This document shows positions 1-11,782 of a stretch of DNA of 64,000 nucleotides, piece by piece (within the stretch, counting starts at the first letter, position 1; each line of letters opens with the position of its first letter). The notes beneath the pieces are model-generated. The model saw only the letters and a list, made by a program, of their open reading frames with translations. It had not been told where the DNA came from and did no database searches. The translations under genes were made by a program, and so were the position numbers. Source of the stretch: Cinclus cinclus (Eukaryota; Chordata; Aves; Passeriformes; Cinclidae); assembly GCF_963662255.1 (NCBI RefSeq), contig NC_085048.1, positions 101,724,229-101,788,228 of the forward strand, given 5' to 3'.

Positions 1-1511
1 AAGGAGGATGGGAATTCAGTGCCATTATGGTGCAAACTGGGGGCCTGTCATGTCTATGTCTCATCTTGGCAACAGCAAAGGGATGAACAGACCTTTGGAT
101 GGATATCACATGCACATAGAAAAGCTTTATTCACATTAATAGTTTCAAATAATTACATTGAAGAGTTCACATAATACTTTTACTAATAATGTGATGATGT
201 CATTCTGAGTGTAGTAGTGACAGTGCTAGAATGGATGACTACAGCCTCTAAATTTAATTAGTTGGTGGTATATTTTCCAATGTAAAAGTGCTAATGTCAT
301 AAAAACTGAAGAAACAATGTAAATATTAATTTGTAAGCAAGAAATCCTTAGCTACTACAAATCTGCCTGCAGGTATATCCATACAGGCCTGTTGAGAATA
401 AGGGCTAAGGAAGACAGTATAGACCCCTGGATTCATACTCAGCATGTGGCTTTATGTCAGCTTACAGGGCTGGAGTTAGCACTTGATTTCCTCTAATTTC
501 TGTGCAACTTAAAAATCTAAGATCACAGAAATAGAAAATGCATATTCATGAAAATTATAAATGTGAAAATGAAGAAAATGTGAAAAACCATTTCTGGTGT
601 AATCTTAGTTTGTACGACAGAGGAAACAGCTAAAGTTTTTCATTGCAAAGGGCTTCACAGGTGGCCTAATGATACTACTGCCTGTTTTATATATCTTTGG
701 GAAATATTAGGAAAAGCTGAGTGTCTTACTCTTTGTGAATCCAAGTTTCTTAAGTATTTAAGATTGCTGAAAAACTAGCGGTCTAAAAGCAAATGTCTTA
801 TTTCTTGCCATCTGTGTGAATGCCATTTTCTGAGAAATTGTAGCCTTTCATTGACTAGGAAAGCTATTTCAGCACCATGGTTGAATTTCAGTGGGGTACT
901 CAAGATAGTACAATTCTGTGGAAAAGTAATTCTTCATTATTAGGAGGAAAACATAAACATATTGCAAAAGTTTCTTCTATTTTGAAACTTCACAGTAATC
1001 TGAGATCTATTTTTTACACGTAAAATGAAGGACCCTTGCTGGCCTCATTGGTATTGGTAAATCATTAACCAGAAGTCCATGAGAGAAAACAGATATAAAC
1101 CATCCTCTGTAAATCAGTATCCTCAGATTTCTTTCACTTATTCCTTACCTTTTCTTTGACTTGTCTATGTGTTAGGCATGAAGAAGTGAGTATGTAATTC
1201 TTAAGTGTCATTATTTTTATAGGCAAAATACTTGACTATTTTTTAAAACTAGGGTAGAGACTTCTTACAGGTGTAATGCACTTATGGCATAATCAGTATG
1301 TGTGAAGAAGGAGGGCAAGAAGTTTACATACTCACAGAAAAGTGGATTTCTGGGCCTATTCTTGTGCACTAAATTTTTGGCCTGTCTAATGTACAAAAAT
1401 TGTCAACAAGAAATATTTGAGCTTTGATGGTTGAGGCTGGGGCTCCTGTGATTGTGAAATCTATACTTATAAAAGATTCTCACCCAATTGCTCAGCTATT
1501 AAGATATCAGA

Positions 1512-1618
1512 CTTCCTTCCTTCCTTCCTTCCTTCCTGGAATCCTTCCTGGAATCCTTCCTGGAATCCTTCCTTCCTGGAATCCTTCCTTCCTTCCTTCC
1601 TCCCTCCCTCCCTCCCTC
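1512..1618 (+). repeat. TTCC microsatellite with 12-bp TTCCTGGAATCC units
   Basis: A pyrimidine-rich array: (TTCC)n, then 12-bp units TTCCTGGAATCC, more TTCC, one more such unit, TTCC again, and finally (CCCT)n. The GGAA-centred units contain four TTCNNNGAA palindromes at 1533-1541, 1545-1553, 1557-1565 and 1573-1581. Open frames over it are repeat peptides. Confidence 0.95.
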
Positions 1619-2785
1619 AACAGGCAAGGGAATGTTTGAAATGATAAAAAGTATTCTTTGAGGACATGTTCCTCTCCTAAGATGAGACTTGTGATGTTCT
1701 TTAAGCCCTGCAATTTTCAACTTGCTTTTACAATTTATTCATTAGGAGTTCTGCTTGTTTTTTTTTAAACTTTTGGTCGCCAGACAGCACCTATTGTCTA
1801 TTAAATTATTTAAATGTTATTTTTCAACAGGAAACAAAGTTGAATGGCTTGGGTAGAAAATCTCACAAAGATGCAGTGTAATGTGCTTAGGAAACTACGA
1901 TAGTAGTTGCTTTAATGAGCAATCAAGTGTGCATTCTTGAAGTCTCAAGCAGTTAAAATAAATAATATGCCATTTTTAAAGTGACTGTCTTCTTTCTGTT
2001 TTGACATTCAGCTACATTAGCGTGCACTTGTTACACTTGTGGCTCTAAATCCCACTTGTCAGGTATTCTGAAATCTACTTACACTTTCACCCAGGGCTCA
2101 AGCTCCTTTATCTTCAAACCACTTCACACATTTCAAGTGCCTAAGTGCCAACAAAGTCTTCTCTCCATCACAGAATGTGTTGCCATTGTCACTTCCCAAA
2201 ACTACGTTTAATCATGCAATGGGTAATTAATAAACTTGAATGCTAATAAGGAAGAAAGAGTGCTGCTAAAAGCAAAGTAGGGCTGAAAAGGAGTGTTTCA
2301 TTAGAATTCACTTTAAACACTTAAAATCCACTTTGCTTGCAGAAGTCACCCTAGACGAAATACCCTGGCCATAGAGAATAATGTTTTCAAATGTACTTCA
2401 CCATCCTAAACTTTTTGCCTCTTCTTTTTTATTTCTGAGTTTTTCATCCTTCTGTAGGTTTAAAGAAATCATATATATTATATATGTACAAAAATAAAGA
2501 TAACCTTAAGGTTAATAATTTTTCTTTCTTTATGGGATAAAAAAGGGGATGTACCATATTCCAAAGTGCTGAATTTGTTTTAAAAGAAGAACAACTGATC
2601 TTCAGCCTTAGCACAGGTCTGCCTCTCTTCCTTACTGCTGGAGACATGGATTCTAGCTGGTATGTTCACATCCACACTTTTCATTTACCGCAGCACCAAG
2701 CATTAGCAATGCCTAATATAATGGCAGCTGATGGTGTTTATCTGTTGCAAGATTAAGCTGTTTGGACTCAATTCTGAGCATAGTT

Positions 2786-2835
2786 AATTCTGTAATTAAG
2801 CATTTGCTTAAATTCTGTAATTAAGCATTTGCTTA
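2786..2835 (+). repeat. perfect 25-bp tandem duplication
   Basis: Two identical 25-bp copies (2786-2810 and 2811-2835), beginning AATTCTGTAATTAAGC and ending TTTGCTTA. Perfect identity suggests a recent slippage or repair event. Confidence 0.95.
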
Positions 2836-4859
2836 TGGTCCACTGGCTTTAAAGACCCTCAGTGCTTAGCTCAGGGGTTTGCTAAAGTGCTGTCCTGAAC
2901 AGGAGCCTGAATTTGTACCCAAAACTTGTTTCTCCTGGCCCCCAGGTTGTATTTTCTCTGATTGACAGCACTTCCCTAAGATACTTGCATTGCTGAGCAG
3001 GTTGTTTTAATGTACATAGCTGTCAAAAAGTTATATACACATGCAGAATGCCATCTCCTTTCCTCCATGACTAATTGTGCTGCCTGCAAAATGTAAAGGA
3101 GCTCATATTGATTGGAATGAATTGTAGAATGAGTGGCATCCGACTTTCACAAAACTTCAAATATGGATGGGCAGATGAGCTAAACCCTCTTAGGAGCCTG
3201 CCAGTGTTGGTGGTGACTAGGAGGAATACATGCAACAGGAGAATGGAAGATTGTTCAAAATATTTGCTTACCACATGAATTCAGTAACCTTAAGATATGC
3301 CTGCTAAATAAGTGATTATTGTTCCTTTCAATTTGTGCTTATAGATTGGGTTTTATTCTCTGTTTGCTTTTTTGTTTGGGATGTATTTTATTTTCATTAT
3401 GGCTAGAAACCCTGCCTGTGAAAATAAAAACAAATTGGACACAGTGTGGGGAACAAGATGTACAACCCTTTCCCTTATCCATAAATGCGGCATACATGGT
3501 ACCTAAACAGACACTCCACTTAATAAATGAGAGATTTATATGTATGAACCAATTCATTAATCATTCAGAATGATGAATATATGTATCACAGAGGAACTAA
3601 CCCAAGATTTAATGTTTTGTCTTATTTCATTTTCGTATGCTTATTATGTGTTGTGTGTCTCCTTTGGAACATAAATTGCTGTCAATAAATTAATAATTTT
3701 CATTGAGACACCCCACAGTATGAACCCAGTCTTTTACCAGTACAGCCAGATTATTTCATTGATATTAAAAGCTGATATGAAACAGAAATTAATACATAGT
3801 AAATATGATTATTAAAAATTCATTTATGGAAATTTATGCTTGTGCCACTAAAACACCCATATGACTGTAAAAATTTCCATAAAAACAGCTTGGAAAATAT
3901 ATTTTGTAAGGACTTCTTATGCATTTAATTTCAAATACCACTGTTTCTCAGAATTATTAATTCTTCCATACATTTTTGCCATAAAAGTAACTGCCATATA
4001 AGCAACATATTGTTCACTGTGTGTATTCTTAAGGTAATTCCTGGGTAAACAATAAATTAGTGGGGAAATTTTGAGTTTAAATTAATTCTTGAGCTTAGCT
4101 GAAGTAAGAGTGCACTTTTATTTACACTTGTTTGAGAGCAAGATATTTTAGGTATCCACCACACCAAATGGGAAAAGAATTGAGCATCAATGGTGCTTTT
4201 AGCCTTTCTTTTCAAATAAGCCATGTTCCAGAAACAATGTTTAGCCTTAGTGGTGCTGACCCATCTATAAGATTATGAGTTTATTTTTTTTTAATTGTTT
4301 AGTTCAACTTTACTGACTTTGTGGAGTCTCTTGAAATGGTGAAGTTCTGTTCAGGAAAAATACCAAAATGGTATGTATCGTAGTGATTTGCTAATTCACT
4401 TCTAAAAGTTTAATCCAAACTCCATTCTGATAGTGACCTTTTTTTCAAGTTATTTACCTGATTAATAGCTAGATCTTCTGTGCATATGAACTGCAGTGGT
4501 TGCTTTTGATTGCAGTGAGATGTTGGCATCATCCTTTAGTCCCTGATAGAAATATGTTTTGAAAATCTGAGTTGGGACAAATGTAGTTGATGTAGCATAA
4601 CCTGCTGTTTTCACTCAGAAACAATTCAGATGCTATTTTAAAGCAATTGTTTCATTTCTGAGCTATGCTTTTATGCAGCACTTGTCTCATAGTGGGTCTA
4701 TATGCTGCTAATTGTGGCCTGAGGAGCATGTGCATGGATACTTTGGGTTCTCTTCAAAGCAAAGGCTTCAACCTGACCTTGACCCAACTTTCATTCTTGT
4801 CTGTTCAACCTCAGAACCATGGAGTTGTATTTGGAGTAGAATGTAGTGTTTCCCTTGGC

Positions 4860-4882
4860 AAAAAAAAAAAAGAAAAAAAAAA
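4860..4882 (+). repeat. A-rich tract
   Basis: Twelve A, one G, then nine A or more; simple low-complexity sequence. Confidence 0.9.
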
Positions 4883-5831
4883 TCTGACTAGTTTGGGTTT
4901 GGGAACAGCAATGTTCTTTTGAATTGTTTCTCTTAAACTTAGAAAAGACAAAAAAAGTCAAGTGGAAGTGGAAGCTCTTCTGGTTAGATATTGTTAATAT
5001 ATCATATATGGTGTATTGATCCCTGGGTTGGCCCTTCTGAGAGCAAATCATGAGAGGAAACTTCAGGATGAGGTGGAACCAGCTGTGTGCCACCAGCAGA
5101 CTTCCAGAGCATCTGCATCCCAAGGCACATGCTGCTTCTGTTTACAACATCACTTTTGGTAGGAACGAGAATGAAGTTTAAATTCCCATTTTTTCCCTGC
5201 TTCAAATTTCTGTTAAATTTTGGGATATCAAACACATCCTGGCAACACAATGCTGAAGAGAAGTTACATTTACAGGCAGCAGTCACAGACAGGTGTATTT
5301 ACTGTTTAAAAATCTACTTAGCTCCTTTGCTGTTCAGTGCAGTGACACAGCGGAGGTGGGGAGAGGGCAGAAGTGGATGGCACTGCTGTTTGAAAGTTAA
5401 GTGCAGCCTTCCCTGTATTGTCTGTTCTTCTTACAGCCTGTTGTGCAGAATGAAAGCTGTCTGCTGTGAGCAAGTTGAACAAATGCTGCATGAGTTTAAT
5501 TCATTCTGAAAAGCATATATGGTAAAACACATTTGTTTACTTCATCCTGTGGAATGGGGCCTTTAAGTCTGCTTCTAATTTATTCCAAGTTAGAAATACG
5601 AGGTAAATGCAGAAATCATGCATTAATAAAGTCTCTTTATGTTCCCAGCTGGCATGAGAAACAACAGTTGTGGTTCATTGAAAGTTACTCTGGGCCAACA
5701 ATTTTGATGTTACTTTGGGTTTTATTTTCAGCCATGCAGGAATTCTCCTACTATGCTTTCTTTTACTTTTGTGTTTTATGAGCAGTTAGTCTTTTTGTTC
5801 ATCCCTGAAGAAGGAGCAAAGAAATTTTTGT

Positions 5832-5844
5832 GGGGGGGGGGGGG
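5832..5844 (+). repeat. G13 homopolymer followed by T-rich tract
   Basis: Thirteen consecutive G, then CTTTTTTTGTTTGTTT. Long G runs are rare in this window, and this one is a likely site of sequencing or slippage error. Confidence 0.9.
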
Positions 5845-8800
5845 CTTTTTTTGTTTGTTTTGGTCAGAAGAGCATTAGCAAAGTCAGTGTTTATTACCAG
5901 TGGAAGAGCTAGTAAAAATACATAAAATGAAAGGGCACATTTGCTAGTAGTTATTTATGGAGCAGATAGTGTTGGCAAATTATTTGGATCTGCCTAACAG
6001 CAAAATTTAGCAGCCAAAAAATAGGTTTTATTTCTGAGATACTTTCTTCTGTGCTTAGCATCAGCCTTGTTTCTGATCCCATTCCCTTTCATTTCATCTG
6101 TCCATAGAACATGCATCCTTCCACTTCTTGTTTCTCTTCATCTTTCACTCTGCCATTCTGTTTTCTGGTGTTGTCTAGCATCTTTATTTCTCCACTTTAC
6201 AAAGTTTTCCTCTTTCGAATCCTGTCTGCTCCATGAATTCCAGAAGTCTGGCAACTACCATATTTGCAAATTGACATCACCAGAAAGAAAGGTCTGCTTT
6301 AAGCTGCAACTTGACAGTACTCATGTATTTGTATTTTTGATAGAAGCTGTTATGCCTTGTCAATTTGTACCACATTTTCTGAATGTACTTGTGGAATATG
6401 GAAGAGGAGCATGATTAGTATGCAAATTGACCTCTGAAATATGAAATGTACAAGACCGGAATCTCATTTTCAATAAATTTTCATATTTCCACTGGAAATA
6501 GAGAACATCAGCTAGGAAAAGAGACAGTTCCATACAAAAGAGAGAATATTATCTAGTAATTAAAATGTTAAATGAATTTTTTACTTCAGCCTGATCTACA
6601 GAGTGGGGTTTTTTTACGTGTAGCAGAGCAAGATAGTTGTTTATAAATTCTATTTTGCTTTATCTCATTGCTCCTTAAATAAATGATGTGGTCATTTTCT
6701 TCTGTTCTTTCTTCTGTTCTGTTAGATCATGGACATAGGTACCTACTGCATCCCCACCAAAAGCTCCTTAAAGGTACAAGATGAAGTCCATTGTTCTAAA
6801 CAGGTTTTGACATGTTTTTTTCCCTCTCCTGAAGGAGGAAATTTTCCTGAGTGGTATCTTCATTGCCATCCTTATAAAGGCTGAGCTTAAACCTGTATGG
6901 CTAATGATAGGGTAGTCCTTTCCAAAGCAGTTCTCCAACACTAATATTAATTTCTGAAATCAGGGCCATCCCAGAGTCAAGGTTTGTTTGGTCCCTCAGC
7001 ATTTCATTCTGCTGCTGCAGCCATTAATGCCATGGGCAGTTATTTTTGTTACTGTCAGCTTAATCATTGTTATTTGAAAACATTGTCTGACTTAAGCTTT
7101 TTGACCTGTAGTATTCCCTTAAAGATCAGTATGCAATTCTTTTGCACTATTTAACTTAAAAATGCAATTTAAACATCAAAATATTATTTCTTATGGGGCA
7201 ACTGGTGAAGCATGCCTTTGTTGTTCTTCAACATGTCCAAACAGGTAACAAAATTATGAAAATAGCTCAAAATTTGTCTACCTTTGCTGTCAGGGAAGTC
7301 AGTTGAAACACCCTTCTATTTTTCCAGTAATCCAGAAATGTCACACATCGGAGCTAATACCGTTAATGAATACCAGCAAGTTCCACCCAGAGTCATTATT
7401 TCTTGAGCTATTTTATTGCTGAATGCAGCAAGGGATACTTTTTCACCTGTGATGGGAATTCAAATGTATATATAAGCTGAAAACTTTTAGGAAAATTATT
7501 TCCTGGAGAGAAAAAAAAGCTCCAAAACTTCTCAAATAAATATGCACAGCATTTAGTTATTATTTCAGCAAAATACATGGTATTTTTTTCTTTTCTTTTC
7601 CTTTTTTTATTGGATTATACTTGTCTACCTAACAATATTTTTAAAATTAATTTTGCAAATATTTATTCCTGTACAATAAGACTGGAACTTTTCCTATTTA
7701 TTGATTGCACTTCTCTCTAGCTTTACTCCAGCTTTCTCACACAACCTTGGCAAGTGGCTTCAGCTGTCTCATCACAAATTTCCCATATGTAAAATGAACA
7801 GAATAATTCTTACCCCAGGGGGATCCTTGTGGCTTAATTCATTAATGGGAGTAAAGGACTAAATAGAGAAGGGCACTGTAGAAGTTTGGAATATCACTAC
7901 TGATACAGCTGTAAGTCTACAGGCATTCAGTTATCACAGACCAGAGGATGAGAGAATTCAAATCAAAGCCACAGTGCAAATTTCTATAAATGCAATCTAC
8001 ATCTAGAGTGAGAACCAATTCCTACATTATATTACTCAAAGAAATATATACTCAGCTGCAGAATAGGTATTGTTTTAGCAAACATCAAAAATTATAGTTT
8101 ATAACACTCCACTGCAGTAACCTAATTAACTCACTGTTGATGAAATATTTCAGATGCCAGAACTAAAATATTTATATCTACAGTCTCAGCTGAGGACAGT
8201 ATGCTGGGAAAAAATATAGGGTCAGTTCTTAGACTCTAAGTGTTAAATAGCACAGATCTGTTGATTTTGGTGGAGTCCCACTGATTAACTGCAGCTGAGG
8301 GACTGGTCTGCTCCGTTTCAGCTGGAAGCTAAAAGAGAGTTGGGCTTTGAAAAAAAAAAAAGCTCAAGTCTTTAAAGCCAGAAAGGTAATGCTTTTCACC
8401 AGCATTGAGTTTTGCAGAATATACTGCACTGGAGGAGAAATTCTGGTTCTGAAGTGTGGGTGAAATACTGTGTCTGTTACTTTGTCCCATGGGTTGATTA
8501 AACTTGGAATATAACTAGCAGAGTATGCTGGTAATTTTTCTGTTTATTCATTTTCAATGTATATTGTGGGGTTTAATGCCTTAGTTACTTGTTTTTCTTT
8601 TAACAAATTTAGCATTACATGCTATCATTATTGAGTGTATTATGATTATCTTGCAAGATACACTTAATCTAATGTTAAACTATGCCAAAGTACATTCTGA
8701 TGGAGAGGGAAAATTCAAAATCTAGCCAGTGCATCTCAGAATCTGATGGGGATCCCTGATGTCTCAGGTTCCTTGGGAGTGAACTTGGCCAAACAAAGCA

Positions 8801-9426
8801 GAAAAAGTACAAAAGTCTGGATATAGGTCAAGAATTTCTAACAGTTAAATGTTTTTTTTAAAAAATTGCTCCAAATGACTTCATGTTGTGAAATGTTGGC
8901 TAGGGAGCAATCGCTGTGCATGATTTAGGAAGTCTGATAGTGCTCAACATAGGTAAAACACTGTAAAAGCTGGATCATGGCTTTATTACTTCTTTGCTTA
9001 CTTATGTTTTGGGGTGGAAGCCTCAAAAGTCAATTCCCAACTTTTAGACCTTCTGGGCCGCTCTTTGCCTAGAACATAAGAACTTTAGGAAATAGCAATA
9101 GAACATTTTATTTCATTTCTTGGACTGCCATCTCTATCTCCCCAATTCAGTTCTTGGCTGTTCTGCCTCACTCAGGTAATTGATTTGTTTGTGCAACTGT
9201 GATATTTTATGATTACTTCACACTATTAGGGAAGTTTATCTCTCCTGAATATTAAGTTATTTACTTCAAAATTAATCAAATTTCTATTATGAGAGTTTGC
9301 AGAAAAAAAGAGATGGACACTTAAGTACTGTTTTCCCCAGGAATGATTTAGTGGTGGAATCCAGGACTCTTGGCTATCGTGCTTCACTGCTTTTCATCAA
9401 TTCAAATGCTCCTCATTCAGCAATTT

Positions 9427-9525
9427 TTGTTGGTTGGGTTGTGGTTCTTCAGGGGTTTTTGATTGGTTGGTTGGTTTTTGTTTGTTGGTTTTTGTTGTTT
9501 TGTTAGTTTGTTTCTTTTTGGGGTT
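9427..9525 (+). repeat. T/G-rich (GTTT/GGTTT) low-complexity tract
   Basis: Interrupted GGTT, GTTT and TTTTG units over about 100 bp; the 69-residue frame over it is low-complexity and not supported as a gene. Confidence 0.8.
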
Positions 9526-10995
9526 TTAATTTTGCATTTCATTATGTATTTCCTGACTAAAACATCTCAGCATTGTCTTATTTTCTGTTTTTTATGATAT
9601 TAGAATATTTGCCACACCTCTTCCAGTGGCAAGGTGATATCTCCTTATGGCTCTTTTTCTTTCTATGGAAGAAAGGATGAGGGTCTTTCTAACAGCTATA
9701 GAATTAGCCCTTAGACAAAGGTGTTGATAGTGCCTTTTTTCCTTGCAAAGTCTGCCTAGGAATGTGGACCAGCTAATAAAACAAACACCCCCCTGTGTTG
9801 TTTGGCTTAGGATGTGACAACATCAAAGGGTCATTTATGGCTCTGTTTGCCAGATGTCACTTTGTTCACAGGGCTAATTGAAGTTGTATGGGAATATATT
9901 GGTTAAAAAGTGGAAAGATCAATGAATTGTTTTATTATAAACCATTTTCACAATTTTACTTTTTGCTGCAGTTAGCAGGCAGATTTTGTGTGTAGTGGGG
10001 CATGAGGGGGCATGGAGATTTACACAGGCCAGTCATGCTGCTAATTCTTTCAGTGTTTTGGAAGAGATTGAGCTTTTGATGGGGTATTTTCATATTTTTT
10101 GGCTATCAGGTTTCAGATATAGCATAGAAATTGGTAACATGTGGAATGTGGTGTTTTATCCTCTGGTGGTATTGTTCTCATTGGCTCTATAAGCTTGGAG
10201 AAGAGACTTCATGTGGCTCTTTTGTACTTTGAAGTGCCTCAGTTTATACAGTTGTTGTGGCAATAGTCATAGGCCAAGGCAAATGAGGTATTTCCTTGCT
10301 TTTAAGCCTCCCACTCCTCCCTTGTGGCCACAGTGCTATTCAGTCCTGATACAAAGGCTGTGGCAAAGTCGCCCTATACCTCTGTGTGTGATGGGCATTC
10401 AGGAAGGGAATTCCTGCCCCATCCACCCAGTTCTGTTGTGTAGAAAGCTGCTGAGCTGGGTATGATACTCCGGTGAGAAGGATGTAGGACTGAGCTGCCC
10501 ATGTCCAGCATAGGCCTTGGAGCTGTCTGGCAGCATCTCAGAGATAGCAGAGGGAATATGAGGCTGATTCCAGGAGCACTGCTGGTCACATTAATGGTTT
10601 CATGTATGGTTTGGTACAGCCTGGATTTTGGTAGCAGGGGGACCACAGAGGTGGCTTCTGTGAGAAACTGCTGGAAGCTTCCACCATGTCCAGCAGCGCC
10701 AGTTCCCAATGGCTCTGAAGATGGACATGCTGCTGGCCAACCCTGGGCCAGTTAAAGATGATGGTAATGCCTCTGTGATAACGTCTTTAAGAAGAAAACA
10801 AAAACAAAGTCATGGGGAGTTTTGCTTATCACCATAGAAGAGGGGGAGGTGAGAACATGTGAGGGAAACAGCATGGAGACAACAAGGTCAATGGAGAAGG
10901 AGAGACAGGAGGTACTCCAGGGGCCAGAGCTGAGATTCCTCTGCAAGCTGTGGTGATGACTATGGTGAAGCAGCTGTGCCCCTCAGCCCATGAAT

Positions 10996-11115
10996 CCATG
11001 GGGGATGCAGAGATCCACCCACAGCCTGTGGGGATCCATGGGGGATACAGAGATCCCCCCACAGCCCATGGAGATCCACAGGGGATGCAGAGATCCACCC
11101 CCAGCCCGTGGTGGA
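10996..11115 (+). repeat. three 40-bp tandem repeats inside the LTR
   Basis: Three consecutive units begin at 10996, 11036 and 11076, each with the pattern CCATGGGGGATGCAGAGATC followed by CC-rich sequence and an AGCC-TGG segment; the third starts CCACAGGGG and is the most diverged. The exact 40-bp period explains the open frames seen on both strands here. Such repeats commonly belong to the U3 part of LTRs. Confidence 0.85.
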
Positions 11116-11642
11116 GATGCCCATGCCAGAGCAGGTGGATGCCTAGAGGAGGCTGTGATCCAATGGGAGACCCAGGGGAGAGAGAGTCCCTGCTTCCAGG
11201 CTGGAGCAGCCTGTCCTTGGAGGACTGCACCTCCAGGGTGGAAAGAGAGACTCATGTCACAGCAGTTTTGGGAGGGACTCACATTGCAGCACTTGTGGTT
11301 TGGCTGCTGCTCATGAGAGTGGACCCATACCAGAGAAGTTCATGGAGAGCTGTCTCCCATGGGAAGGGACCCTGCAGTCTAATGGAAGGACTCCTCTCCT
11401 GGAGCAGCAGAAGAAAATCTCAGTGATGAACTGAACCAAACCCCCAGGCCCTGTCTCCCTGAGCTGTTAGTGGGAAGGTGAGAGGGGCTGGGGGGAGAAG
11501 GTGTTTTAAGGGCTTATTTTACTTCTCATTATCATTCTCTGATTCTGTTAGTAATAAATTTCACTTTGGAACTAAAGTCGAGCCTGTTTTACCCTTGAAA
11601 TATTTCTCCAGGTCCTTATCTCCCTCATGAAGCCCTCGGCAA

Positions 11643-11664
11643 TTTTTTTTTTTTTTTTTTTTTT
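11643..11664 (+). repeat. poly-T tract (22 T)
   Basis: An uninterrupted run of 22 T inside the 3' part of the LTR-like element. It is likely a slippage expansion after insertion, since the equivalent segment in related LTRs, as I recall it, is T-rich but not homopolymeric. Confidence 0.9.
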
Positions 11665-11734
11665 CCCCTGCTTTGCCCAGCTGTGGCAGGGGAGGATGAG
11701 TGAGAAACTCTCATGGTGCCTGGCATTGGGCTGG

Positions 11735-11782
11735 TGTCAAACCATGCCAGTGTCAAACTGGGCCAATGTCAAACTATGCCAG
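11735..11782 (+). repeat. three 16-bp tandem repeats at the LTR 3' end
   Basis: Three abutting 16-bp units, each starting TGTCAAAC: copies at 11735-11750, 11751-11766 and 11767-11782. Copies 1 and 3 differ at one base (TGTCAAACCATGCCAG versus TGTCAAACTATGCCAG); the middle copy ends TGGGCCAA. They straddle the presumed LTR terminus. Confidence 0.8.

Larger units (their letters stand above)
10485..11750 (+). mobile_element. endogenous retrovirus LTR-like element (passerine type)
   Basis: A GC-richer block of about 1.25 kb inside AT-rich intron. Its layout resembles a long LTR family that I recall from songbird genomes: a 5' part with a GCCTTGGAGCTGTCTGGCAG stretch near 10513, a middle with repeats of about 40 bp based on GATGCAGAGATCCACC, a 3' part with AATAAA at 11553-11558, then a GTCGAGCCTGTTTTACCC segment near 11577 and a terminus near ACCATGCCA at 11749. 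The AATAAA followed by a short downstream segment fits an R/U5 arrangement and puts the element on the + strand. The 5' border is uncertain and no target-site duplication was identified. There is no gag, pol or env frame, so it is a solo LTR or fragment, not a provirus. Reading frames of 100-158 residues inside it are by-products of its repeats. Exact family is not assigned. Confidence 0.75.

Noticed and set aside
1424..1720. Pro/Leu/Ser-rich and Gly/Arg/Lys-rich frames on both strands
   Set aside because: They are translations of the TTCC/TTCCTGGAATCC microsatellite.
5087..5509. 140-residue + strand frame
   Set aside because: Residue composition (Cys/Phe/Ser-rich) is typical of chance translation. 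No acceptor/donor pair gives a plausible MACROD2 exon, and this region lies upstream of the macrodomain end exon without macrodomain-like sequence.
10950..11426. 158-residue frame on + and overlapping frames of 99-133 residues on both strands
   Set aside because: They fall entirely inside the LTR-like element and its 40-bp repeats. No retroviral protein motif is visible.
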